Source: CAYVAP01 sp964343195
GTDB taxonomy: Bacteria; Bacteroidota; Bacteroidia; J057
DNA length: 44,812 nt
Assembly: GCA_964343195.1 (NCBI GenBank)
Contig: CAYFIR010000043.1
Location: forward strand, 1-44,812
Reading direction: 5' to 3'
Part shown: one piece after another, positions 34,262 to 41,812 of the stretch
Layout: each line of letters starts with the position of its first letter
Numbering within the stretch: position 1 is the stretch's first letter
The notes under the pieces: model-generated
Seen by the model: only the letters and a program-made list of their open reading frames with translations
Told to the model about the DNA's origin: nothing
Database searches by the model: none
Program-made: the position numbers and the translations under genes

Positions 34262-35419
34262 ATGGTAAATAATCCACAGCAATCTAAACTACCGAATGTC
34301 GGCACCACTATTTTTTCCGTCATGTCGGCACTCGCCCGTGACCATGGTGCCATCAACCTCTCCCAGGGATTCCCGGATTTCAATTGTGACCCCAAGCTGA
34401 TCCAGTGGGTACAGGAGGCCATGCTTGCTGGCCATAACCAGTATGCCCCCATGCCGGGCCTGCCACTGCTGCGAAACGAAATCTCCAGGCTCCAGGCCAA
34501 ACTCTATGGAGCGAAATATGATCCCGACACCGAAATCACCATCTCTTCGGGAGCCACTGAAGCCCTTTCAGTAGCCATGGCAGCTTTCATCCGTCCGGGA
34601 GACGAGGTAATTTACTTCGAACCTGCCTACGATGCCTACCAGCCCAATATCGAACTGCACGGAGGAGTCTCTGTCCCGCTGCCACTTAGTCAGGACGGCT
34701 ACCAGATCGACTGGGATCAGGTAAGAGACAACCTGAACCCAAAGACCCGCGCCATCATCATCAACTCCCCACACAACCCTACCGGGTCCACGCTGAGGCC
34801 CGATGACATCAAAGCCCTGAAGGCTATTCTTGCGGAGCATGAGGGCATAATTGTCATCAGCGACGAAGTGTATGAACACATGGTGTACGACGGGCAACCC
34901 CACCTGAGCCTTTCAGCTTATCCGGAAATCGCTGCACGTGCAGTGGTGATCTCATCATTTGGTAAGACGCTGCACACCACCGGTTGGAAGGTCGGCTACG
35001 CGATGGCTCCTCCAGCACTAACGGTAGAATTTCGGAAGGTACACCAGTACACTGTTTTCGCTGTTCCGACGCCGTTTCAGCACGCCATCGCCCGATACAT
35101 GCAGGAGGAGGAAGCCAAAATCCTCAACCTGAAGCATTTTTACCAGCAAAAACGGGATTACTTTCTGCAAGAAATGAAGGGAAGTCGCTTTGAGCCGGTT
35201 CCCTGCGAAGGGACCTACTTTCAGTTGATGCGCTACGATCAGATAAGCGAAAGGTCCGAAGCGGATTTTTCCCGCTGGCTTACCACAGAGGTTGGCGTGG
35301 CGGCGATTCCGGTATCGGCTTTTTACGGCCATGAGACCAATGCCCAGGTAGTGAGGTTTTGCTTTGCCAAGGAGGAAGAAACGCTTCGTAGGGCTGCGGA
35401 AAAGCTACAAGGACTTTAG
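34262..35419 (+). CDS. PLP-dependent aminotransferase (methionine/kynurenine type)
   Basis: A fold-type I aminotransferase (385 aa) of the methionine aminotransferase YbdL/kynurenine aminotransferase group. Family blocks are INLSQGFPDF, NQYAPMPGLPLLR, TISSGATEAL, YFEPAYDAYQPNIEL, NSPHNPTGSTL, ISDEVYEHMVYD, and SSFGKTLHTTGWKVGY with the PLP Lys. I start at 34262 (MVNNPQQSKLPNVGTTIFS), where family similarity begins; an upstream ATG at 34226 adds 12 residues. It most likely transaminates methionine (in the salvage pathway) or aromatic amino acids including kynurenine. Proximity to the tryptophan dioxygenase gene makes a kynurenine role possible but not established. Confidence 0.9.
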   Translation: MVNNPQQSKLPNVGTTIFSVMSALARDHGAINLSQGFPDFNCDPKLIQWVQEAMLAGHNQYAPMPGLPLLRNEISRLQAKLYGAKYDPDTEITISSGATEALSVAMAAFIRPGDEVIYFEPAYDAYQPNIELHGGVSVPLPLSQDGYQIDWDQVRDNLNPKTRAIIINSPHNPTGSTLRPDDIKALKAILAEHEGIIVISDEVYEHMVYDGQPHLSLSAYPEIAARAVVISSFGKTLHTTGWKVGYAMAPPALTVEFRKVHQYTVFAVPTPFQHAIARYMQEEEAKILNLKHFYQQKRDYFLQEMKGSRFEPVPCEGTYFQLMRYDQISERSEADFSRWLTTEVGVAAIPVSAFYGHETNAQVVRFCFAKEEETLRRAAEKLQGL

Positions 35420-35477
35420 GGTTATCGCTGGGGCTGATTTGCCCACGGAGAAGAGGCGTTTCCCTTTAATTGTCTTT

Positions 35478-36821
35478 TCACTCGGAGGACTCTCCTGGCA
35501 GATAATCCAGGATTTTTTCCAATGCCATGGCTCGGGATCCTTTGACCAGAATCGTATCTACCCCTGCCAGCAGGCTGGGGAGTTTGCTGGACACCTCTTC
35601 GATGGATTCGTACCAATGTGCGTTTTTCCCAAGAGCCTCCACCAAATGCTGCATGGCTTTCCCAATTCCTATCACTACATGGGGATCAAAATCGCTCACG
35701 AAGGTTCCGAGTTCACGGTGGACCTCCTCGGTATTTTCCCCTACCTCGTACATGTCTCCCAGTACCAACGCAACCTGATCGGTGTCGTCTGATTGAAAAA
35801 TATGCTGGATAGTCGCACGCATTGAACTGGGGTTGGCGTTGTAGGCATCCAGCCAAAGGGTGAAATTGCCCTGGCGAATAAGCTGGCTGCGGTTGTTGGA
35901 TGAACTGTAAGCCGCGATGCCTTCCTGCAAGGCTGCGATTGGAAGCCCAAAACGGTCCCCTACCGATATTGCCGCCAGGATGTTCTGGGCGTTGTGGGTG
36001 CCACTTAGGGAGCTTTCGAAAGGCTGCCCTCCTTCCCAGTATCGGCTATAGACCTTTAGCTCCATCCCTTCGAGTCTATTTTGGGAAATCTCCAGCCAGT
36101 AGTCTGACTCCTCCGTACCATATGTGGTCCGTGGTTGGATATCCCTCGCAGCTGCCACCACCCTGGCGTCCGACTCGTTGACGAATATGGTCCCCTCATG
36201 GGCCCCCAGAAAATCAAACAAAGCCCCTTTTGTCCGCTGGACTCCATCCAAATCTCCCAGTTTTTCCAGGTGGGCTGCGCCGACATTGGTGATCAGGCCA
36301 TGGGTTGGCTCGGCTATTTCAACCAGTTCCTGAATGTCTCCGGGCTGATTGGCTCCCATTTCCACAATGGCGATCTCGGTATCCAGTGGAATGGAAAGCA
36401 GGGTAAGCGGCACCCCAATGTGGTTGTTGAAATTGCCTTTGGTAGCCCGGACCAGCTTTCTGGTTTGTAGCACACTGTATATCAGCTCCTTAGTGGTGGT
36501 TTTGCCATTGCTGCCCGTCAGCCCAAATACCGGAAACTCAAACCTGCGGCGATGCTCTCTGGCCAATCCCTGCAGAGCTTCCAGGGTATTTTCTACCGAG
36601 AGGTAGCGCTCATCACCTGCGGGCGTATAGGCCGGATCGTCCACTACCACGTAGGCTGCTCCCAGTTCGAGAGCCTGTGCAGCGTATTGGTTCCCGTTGA
36701 AATTGGGGCCTCGCAGGGCAAAAAACATCGCTCCCGGTGGGAGGGCCCGGGTGTCGGTGCTAACCAGCTGATCACATTGATCAAAGTATGGGAGCAGGGT
36801 ATGAGGAGTGTACAGGTCCAT
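35478..36821 (-). CDS. murF: UDP-N-acetylmuramoyl-tripeptide--D-alanyl-D-alanine ligase
   Basis: A cytosolic Mur ligase (447 aa) that adds D-Ala-D-Ala to the muramoyl tripeptide using ATP. The N-terminal substrate domain (STDTRALPPGAMFFALRG), the P-loop GLTGSNGKTTTKEL (100-113), the central domain (IAIVEMGANQPGDI, NVGAAHLEKLG), and the C-terminal ligase domain (LWLDAYNANPSSMRATI, LVLGDMYEVGE) are all present. Although Mur genes are usually clustered, this one stands alone, as is common for murF in Bacteroidota. It is convergent with the aminotransferase gene (58 bp). Confidence 0.95.
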   Translation of the reverse strand: MDLYTPHTLLPYFDQCDQLVSTDTRALPPGAMFFALRGPNFNGNQYAAQALELGAAYVVVDDPAYTPAGDERYLSVENTLEALQGLAREHRRRFEFPVFGLTGSNGKTTTKELIYSVLQTRKLVRATKGNFNNHIGVPLTLLSIPLDTEIAIVEMGANQPGDIQELVEIAEPTHGLITNVGAAHLEKLGDLDGVQRTKGALFDFLGAHEGTIFVNESDARVVAAARDIQPRTTYGTEESDYWLEISQNRLEGMELKVYSRYWEGGQPFESSLSGTHNAQNILAAISVGDRFGLPIAALQEGIAAYSSSNNRSQLIRQGNFTLWLDAYNANPSSMRATIQHIFQSDDTDQVALVLGDMYEVGENTEEVHRELGTFVSDFDPHVVIGIGKAMQHLVEALGKNAHWYESIEEVSSKLPSLLAGVDTILVKGSRAMALEKILDYLPGESSE

Positions 36822-36908
36822 TCGCAGAAATTATCTTCTCAAAGGAAAGCCGCTGGGCGTTTGAATGCAACATACAGACCAAAGGGAGCGAAAAATGCAG
36901 GAAACCTT

Positions 36909-37454
36909 TTATTCGCCAGCTTTGATGGAGTACAGTACATGTCGCTCCAGAAAATGCCCCCTGGACAGTTTAGGGTGATCAAACTCTCCCACCTTTTCCA
37001 TTCCGATGCGTTGCATAACGCGCTCGGAGCGCCAGTTGGAATGGGCCGTGAAGGAAAAGACCTCGTCTATCCCCAGCCTCTGGAAGGCAAAGTCCAGGCA
37101 GGCATTAGCTCCCTCTGTTGCATACCCTTTTCCCCAGGCATCCTTTTTCAACCGCCAGCCGATTTCGGTTCCCGGGGTAAAGTGCGCCTCAAAGCTAATG
37201 GGAATCAGGCCTATGAACCCGATAAATTCTTTGGAGGCCAGCACATCTACCGCAAAGAAAGTGTACCCACTTGCCTTGTGGATTTCCATAAACCGGACAA
37301 TACTTTGATCAGACTGCTCTCGTGTGCGCGGGGCAGGAAAGTGCTCCATGACAATGGAATCAGCATTCAGTGCCGCAAATGGTTCGTAATCGGCTTCGCA
37401 CCATATACGAAAGCCCAGACGCTCAGACTGAAATATGTAGGGAGGGTGGGTCAT
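36909..37454 (-). CDS. GNAT-family (RimJ/RimL-like) acetyltransferase
   Basis: A 181-aa N-acetyltransferase of the RimJ/RimL type. Visible features are the N-terminal SERLGFRIW, the central EIGWRLKKDAWGKGYATEGANACLDFAF (acetyl-CoA pyrophosphate loop with the WGKGYATEG pattern), and C-terminal NWRSERVMQRIGMEKVGEFDHP. These enzymes acetylate protein N termini or small amines; the substrate is unknown. It is divergent from oxyR (130 bp) and upstream of murF in the same direction, with an 87-bp gap, so it may be co-transcribed with murF. Confidence 0.9.
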   Translation of the reverse strand: MTHPPYIFQSERLGFRIWCEADYEPFAALNADSIVMEHFPAPRTREQSDQSIVRFMEIHKASGYTFFAVDVLASKEFIGFIGLIPISFEAHFTPGTEIGWRLKKDAWGKGYATEGANACLDFAFQRLGIDEVFSFTAHSNWRSERVMQRIGMEKVGEFDHPKLSRGHFLERHVLYSIKAGE

Positions 37455-37561
37455 GTTTGTTCCAATTTGAGGTTTCGAAGTTAACGATTGACTGGAAAAA
37501 TGATTTTCCAGTGGCTGACAGATTTCCCAATCTACGAATTCCGAACTTACCTTATCTTGTG

Positions 37562-37576
37562 ATAGGTTTTATCTAT
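37562..37576 (+). promoter_or_regulatory. Predicted OxyR binding site
   Basis: The 15-bp sequence ATAGGTTTTATCTAT fits the E. coli OxyR half-operator pattern ATAGnTnnnAnCTAT at every fixed position and contains the general LysR T-N11-A core. It ends 8 bp before the oxyR start codon, where autoregulation would be expected. A TAGGTTTT -7-like element overlaps it. A second equally good half-site at the normal 22-bp offset is absent. Confidence 0.6.
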
Positions 37577-37584
37577 AAGACAGC

Positions 37585-38505
37585 ATGAACTTTCAGCAAC
37601 TCTCCTACCTCGTAGCGGTGGATGAATACCGACACTTTGCCCAGGCTGCAGAGGCCTGTCATGTTTCCCAGCCTACGCTGAGCATGATGATCCGCAAGCT
37701 GGAGGAGGAACTTGAAACCCAGATTTTTGATCGTAGCCGACAGCCGGTTGTTCCTACGGAGTTAGGAGAAACCCTCATCGCACAGGCGAGGGTCATTCTC
37801 CGGGAGCAGCAAGCCATGACTGATATGGCCCAGCAAGGCCGAGGCAAGCCACAGGGGCCTTTGTCCGTAGGCATCATTCCCACACTGGCTCCCTATCTGG
37901 TGCCAAGATTCATAAAGGAGTTTCTCTCTCGATATCCACGCATCAATCTCAAACTCACGGAATTACGCACCGAGGAGATTGTGATCAAGCTCAAACAGGG
38001 CAAGCTCGATGCTGGCATACTTGTTACACCGCTGGATGACAAAGGAATCTATGAGGAGCATCTTTTCTATGAAGAATTGTATGCCTATACCTCTGATCCT
38101 TTGCAGAAGGCCTATATCCTGCCCGAAGACATCGACCCCAAAGAGCTTTGGTTGCTGGAAGAGGGGCACTGTTTTCGGTCCCAGATCATGAACCTCTGTG
38201 CGCTACAGCGTCAGGTACGCAATCAGTTTTCCTACCAGGCTGGGAGCATCGAGACCCTAAAACGGCTGGTGGAACAGCAGCAGGGGATCACCATTCTTCC
38301 CGAACTATGCGTCCGCGAAATGGGCGATATCGAATCGCTGCGAATCAAGCCTTTCAAAGCGCCCGCTCCAGTACGTCAGGTGAGCCTCATCACCCATAGA
38401 CCCGGATTGAAAGCCCGACTAACCCAGGCATTGGCACAAACCATCCAGGGGAGCATCCCGAAAGAGATGCAGGAAAGAGATGGGGTCCATGTGGTGGATC
38501 TGTAG
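37585..38505 (+). CDS. oxyR: Hydrogen-peroxide sensor OxyR (LysR family)
   Basis: A LysR-type regulator of 306 aa. The N-terminal winged helix-turn-helix (MNFQQLSYLVAVDEYRHFAQAAEA, SQPTLSMMIRKLEEEL) is followed by a periplasmic-binding-like effector domain. The redox signature is present: EGHCFRSQIMNLC carries Cys196 and Cys205, spaced nine residues apart exactly as in E. coli OxyR (Cys199/Cys208). Peroxide should form a disulfide between them and change DNA binding, controlling catalase and peroxiredoxin genes elsewhere. A matching operator sits just before the start codon, and the gene is divergent from the GNAT gene. Confidence 0.93.
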   Translation: MNFQQLSYLVAVDEYRHFAQAAEACHVSQPTLSMMIRKLEEELETQIFDRSRQPVVPTELGETLIAQARVILREQQAMTDMAQQGRGKPQGPLSVGIIPTLAPYLVPRFIKEFLSRYPRINLKLTELRTEEIVIKLKQGKLDAGILVTPLDDKGIYEEHLFYEELYAYTSDPLQKAYILPEDIDPKELWLLEEGHCFRSQIMNLCALQRQVRNQFSYQAGSIETLKRLVEQQQGITILPELCVREMGDIESLRIKPFKAPAPVRQVSLITHRPGLKARLTQALAQTIQGSIPKEMQERDGVHVVDL

Positions 38506-38545
38506 GGGCAGGGAAGTTTCGGAAATGAAGAAATACCGAGTCTAT

Positions 38546-38610
38546 AAGGGAAATAGGGTGTATATGGCCATCCTGGCTACCATATACACCCTATATACCA
38601 TATTCCCCTT
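38546..38610. repeat. AAGGGGAATA/GGTGTATA inverted element
   Basis: TAGGGTGTATATGG (38554-38567) and CCATATACACCCTA (38580-38593) form a perfect 14-bp stem with a 12-nt loop. Outer arms AAGGGAAA and TATTCCCCTT extend it with a bulge. It lies between the convergent oxyR and acyltransferase genes. The words match the minisatellite at 8242-8310 and the arm at 41774-41802. Confidence 0.85.
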
Positions 38611-38625
38611 CAGCACACCCAACAT

Positions 38626-39507
38626 CTACCCATTCCCCATTTCCTCCACTGGTCGCTTGCGTTTCCACCGTTTGTGGGACCAGAGCCAGTAGGCCGGTTC
38701 CTGTCGGATATCGGCTTCCAGCATGCGGGTGTGACGCTCGGTGATTTCGCCTTCAGCAGTTTCAAGGGGGGTGTCGGTGATCAACTCGAAGGAGAATTCG
38801 TAGTAGCCCCTTTTCACTTTGTGGATTCGACCGAAAAAAACTGGCCAGTCATAACGCTTTGCATACACTTCACTCCCCCGCATGACTCCCGTTTCCTGAT
38901 TCAGAAAGTCTGTCCAGTAAGCTGAATTGACGTTGCGGGGAGACTGATCTCCCGCGAAAAGTACCGCAATGGGAGGCCCCCCGTATCCCTTTGCAAAGGG
39001 CCCAAGTTCTTTTATGGCAACCATTTTCAGCCCAAATTTTTCTCGCGAATCCTTTATCTTCCGATTGAAAAAGGGTTGCCGTAGCGGGGCAAAAATCCCG
39101 ATGGGCTGGTGCGGCATCTGTAAATCACTGGCGGTCGCAGCCAGTTCCCAGCTATTGTAGTGCGAGGAAGCTATAACCAGACTTTTGCCCTGATTGAAGT
39201 AGGGTTGCAGGATCTCCGGATTCTGCACTTTGCAGCGTCTCAGCAAATCCTTTTCCCTGATGCTAAAGGCTTTGATGGACTCTACAATCAGGTCACAGAG
39301 GTGATGATAAAAGCGCCTTTCGATGGTTTTGATCTCCGAGAGGGATTTCTCTGGAAATGATCGCTCCAGATTGCCTCTCACGACCCCCTTGCGATATCCC
39401 ATCACCCTATATAGCAATAGGTAAATTCCGTCTGACAGGGCATATAGCAACCCATACGGGAGAAAGGACAGAGGTTTTAGCACCAGGTAGTAGAGCAGTT
39501 GGGCCAT
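38626..39507 (-). CDS. LpxL/HtrB-type lipid A biosynthesis acyltransferase
   Basis: A 293-aa membrane-associated acyltransferase of the LpxL/LpxM (HtrB) family, which adds a secondary acyl chain to lipid A precursors at the inner membrane. An N-terminal hydrophobic helix (LLYYLVLKPLSFLPYGLLYAL) anchors it. The HX4E motif is SSHYNSWE (His116, Glu121), and later family blocks are AVLFAGDQSPRNV, FLNQETGVMRGSEVYAKRYDWPV (split), and a C-terminal EPAYWLWSHKRWKRKRP. It stands alone. Which acyl position it serves is not clear from the sequence. Confidence 0.92.
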   Translation of the reverse strand: MAQLLYYLVLKPLSFLPYGLLYALSDGIYLLLYRVMGYRKGVVRGNLERSFPEKSLSEIKTIERRFYHHLCDLIVESIKAFSIREKDLLRRCKVQNPEILQPYFNQGKSLVIASSHYNSWELAATASDLQMPHQPIGIFAPLRQPFFNRKIKDSREKFGLKMVAIKELGPFAKGYGGPPIAVLFAGDQSPRNVNSAYWTDFLNQETGVMRGSEVYAKRYDWPVFFGRIHKVKRGYYEFSFELITDTPLETAEGEITERHTRMLEADIRQEPAYWLWSHKRWKRKRPVEEMGNG

Positions 39508-39604
39508 AAATAGGCTTTAAGCAGTAAAAGCGTAGGCAAAGCTAACGAAAAGCTGATTCTACTGAAAAAATACGCAACCTTCCCCTGGGTAATTGGCTCC
39601 CTTA

Positions 39605-39787
39605 GAGGCTGTTTGGGATTTGGTATTTGCTTGCCAAAAGCAGGATTTTTGGCGGATAGCAAGGAAATTTGGGGAGAAATACGCGAGTCGTAGATCCCGA
39701 GAATCGGGAGTATTTCGAGTAAAATTGACGCAGAAAGACGCCAAAAAGACAATTTTGGAGAGTGAAGGAAAATTTCCAAACAGCCTC
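39605..39787. mobile_element. MITE-like element with 12-bp TIRs and TTA target duplication
   Basis: A 183-bp segment begins with GAGGCTGTTTGG (39605-39616) and ends with its exact reverse complement CCAAACAGCCTC (39776-39787). It is flanked on both sides by TTA (39602-39604 and 39788-39790), as expected for a 3-bp target duplication. It contains no transposase gene, only internal short palindromes such as CCCGAGAATCGGG. TNA-type duplications occur in some IS5-family groups, so this is probably a non-autonomous derivative. It sits 33 bp before the CPBP gene start and gives that gene a spurious upstream in-frame ATG. It fills most of the 39508-39820 gap. Confidence 0.75.
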
Positions 39788-39820
39788 TTAAACACCATCT
39801 TTCAAAAGATCTACCTCACC

Positions 39821-40561
39821 ATGCTCAAGCCCTTTTTACGTACCAGGATTAATTACAGCTGGCAGTTGGGTCTTACCCTGATCCTGGTTTTCGGTTTTTT
39901 GCGTATCTGGGCGGTTCGCTATGGCATCGAATCTGGTAACAACAGTTTTCTCTCGGTGGTCTTTATCGCCATGGCACTCCTGCCATTTCTGCTGCTCAGC
40001 AAAAGCGGTCGAAAACAGATGGGTATCAGGCGAATCCAAAATCCGCTATGGATTCCAGCAGGTTTTCTGGTCGGAGCGGTTAGCTGTCTTCTGATTTATG
40101 CCATTGGGCAACTGGCTTTTGGTGATACCATGAGCAACTGGTTTCGCTACATTGGGAGTACCTATCCCCTGGACTTTGAAACGGTATCAGACGTTGACAG
40201 GAAAATCTACTTTTGGATCATCGCCGGGATTGGGATGACCTTTAGCCCCTTTGGGGAGGAACTGCTCTATCGGGGGCTGGTTCACGATAGCCTGGCTCAA
40301 AAGTGGTCTGAACGTACTGCTGCCATGCTGGACAGCCTGGCATTCGGCCTGACCCATCTCATTCACTTTGGCTGGGTATTCCACGCAGGAGAATGGCAGC
40401 TATTATCCTTCCCGGCCATTTGCTGGGTGGCGCTGATGTTTGCGACAGGTCTTGTCTTCAATCTGTGTAAATCCATGTCAAATTCGATTTGGGGAGCCGT
40501 AATCGCCCATATGGGCTTTAACCTGACCATGACATTCTGTATATTTTACCTCATCTATTGA
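39821..40561 (+). CDS. CPBP-family intramembrane glutamic endopeptidase
   Basis: A 246-aa multi-pass membrane protein of the CPBP (CAAX protease and bacteriocin-processing) family. Six or more hydrophobic segments are visible. The catalytic motifs are in order: EELLYR (Glu146, Glu147, Arg151), FGLTHLIH (His179), and IAHMGFN (His230, Asn234). I start at 39821 because the open frame further upstream runs through the MITE-like element and encodes low-quality sequence. Family members cleave prenylated or small peptide substrates within the membrane; the substrate here is unknown. It is 6 bp upstream of the methyltransferase gene, so the two are one operon. Confidence 0.88.
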   Translation: MLKPFLRTRINYSWQLGLTLILVFGFLRIWAVRYGIESGNNSFLSVVFIAMALLPFLLLSKSGRKQMGIRRIQNPLWIPAGFLVGAVSCLLIYAIGQLAFGDTMSNWFRYIGSTYPLDFETVSDVDRKIYFWIIAGIGMTFSPFGEELLYRGLVHDSLAQKWSERTAAMLDSLAFGLTHLIHFGWVFHAGEWQLLSFPAICWVALMFATGLVFNLCKSMSNSIWGAVIAHMGFNLTMTFCIFYLIY

Positions 40562-40567
40562 GGTCCG

Positions 40568-41359
40568 ATGCAAGCCAAGTACGACGACATAGGAATCGAT
40601 TACAATCAGACTCGCAGAGCAGATCCCTATCTGGTGGGGAGAATGCAACATCATCTGATGCCACAGGCTGGCAGGCAGTATTTGGACATCGGCTGCGGGA
40701 CTGGAAACTATACATCGCAGATTGCTGGCTCAGCATACGAATTTATCGGAATAGATCCGTCTGGGGTCATGCTGGCAAAAGCCAAAAAACGTAGTAAGCG
40801 GATTAAGTGGCAGTTGGGAACAGCCGAGAAAACGGGCCTGGAAGCCAGCAGCATGTCAGGATGTCTTGCCAGCCTGACCATCCACCACTGGCAAAATCTG
40901 AACGCTGCGTTTCGCGAGTTAGCTCGGGTACTTATCCCGGGAGCACCGATGGTAATCTTTACCTCCACGCCAGAACAAATGCTTGGCTATTGGCTCAACC
41001 ACTATTTTCCCCGCATGATGGCGGACTCTATGGCTGTGATGCCCAGCTACGAGTTGGTCAGTGAAGCCATGGAGGAAGCGGGGTTTAGGATCATGGAAGT
41101 GGAGCGATATTTTGTCCGGCCAGACCTGCAGGATAAGTTCCTCTACTGCGGGAAGGAGCAGCCAGCCCTATACCTACAACCGGAAATTCGAAACGGTATT
41201 TCCTCTTTTTCGGAACTCGCGTATGAGGCAGAAGTGCAGCAGGGACTGATGCAGCTGGAAACCGACCTGCAAAATGGAGTCGTCGATTCCATCATGGATC
41301 AATACAAAAATCAGACAGGTGATTACCTGTTCATCAAAGCCATCAGGGCTACCAGATAA
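40568..41359 (+). CDS. Class I SAM-dependent methyltransferase
   Basis: A 263-aa methyltransferase of the UbiE/type-11 class. Motif I is YLDIGCGTGNYT (residues ~38-49), motif II-like FIGIDPSGVMLAKAK, and motif IV/V-like LASLTIHHWQNLNAAFRELARVLIPG. The C-terminal half would set substrate choice but is not recognisable. It starts 6 bp after the CPBP stop and ends 22 bp before the VOC gene, so the three plus-strand genes are probably co-transcribed. The substrate (small molecule, lipid or quinone) cannot be told. Confidence 0.9.
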   Translation: MQAKYDDIGIDYNQTRRADPYLVGRMQHHLMPQAGRQYLDIGCGTGNYTSQIAGSAYEFIGIDPSGVMLAKAKKRSKRIKWQLGTAEKTGLEASSMSGCLASLTIHHWQNLNAAFRELARVLIPGAPMVIFTSTPEQMLGYWLNHYFPRMMADSMAVMPSYELVSEAMEEAGFRIMEVERYFVRPDLQDKFLYCGKEQPALYLQPEIRNGISSFSELAYEAEVQQGLMQLETDLQNGVVDSIMDQYKNQTGDYLFIKAIRATR

Positions 41360-41381
41360 CTCTCATTAATCTCATCACCTT

Positions 41382-41753
41382 ATGAAACTCGGAGCATTTT
41401 CCGTCAGCCTTAGCGTCAAAGACCTACAGGTCTCAAAAGCATTTTATGAAAAACTGGGCTTCCAGTCTTTTGCAGGTACAGAAGAACAAAATTACCTCAT
41501 CATGAAAAATGGGGATACGGTGATCGGCCTGTTCCAGGGAATGTTTGAAGGCAACATTCTCACTTTCAATCCCGGCTGGAACCAGAGTGCGGAGGCACTG
41601 GATTCCTTTGAAGACATCCGGGAGATTCAACAATCCCTGAAGGAACAGGAGGTCAGCTTTGTATCGGAAGCAGATGAATCAACCACTGGTCCTGCGAGCT
41701 TCGTCATCCTGGACCCTGATGGAAATTCCATTTTGGTAGACCAGCATGTGTAG
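41382..41753 (+). CDS. VOC-family (glyoxalase/bleomycin-resistance-like) protein
   Basis: A 123-aa protein with the VOC fold. Landmarks are the N-terminal LGAFSVSLSVKDLQVSKAFYEKLGF and C-terminal FVILDPDGNSILVDQHV, with two beta-alpha-beta-beta-beta modules between. The usual N-terminal metal His is replaced by Ser (FSVSLSV), so the metal site may be incomplete, and the protein may bind rather than turn over its ligand. It is the last gene of the CPBP/methyltransferase unit. Confidence 0.88.
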   Translation: MKLGAFSVSLSVKDLQVSKAFYEKLGFQSFAGTEEQNYLIMKNGDTVIGLFQGMFEGNILTFNPGWNQSAEALDSFEDIREIQQSLKEQEVSFVSEADESTTGPASFVILDPDGNSILVDQHV

Positions 41754-41773
41754 GAGCTACTTTGGGGAGAGAA

Positions 41774-41802
41774 GGTATATAAGGGGAATAAGGTGTATAT
41801 GG
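41774..41802. repeat. Single arm of the AAGGGGAATA/GGTGTATATGG repeat
   Basis: GGTATATAAGGGG followed by AATAAGGTGTATATGGG lies between the convergent VOC and TlpA-like genes. It shares AAGGGGAATA and GGTGTATATGG with the inverted element at 38546-38610 and words with 8242-8358. Only one arm is present here. Confidence 0.65.
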
Positions 41803-41812
41803 GCTGAAGTTC

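Noticed and set aside
39593..39820. N-terminal extension of the CPBP protein from ATG 39593
   Set aside because: It translates the MITE-like element and lacks CPBP-like membrane sequence; the 39821 start is a better match.
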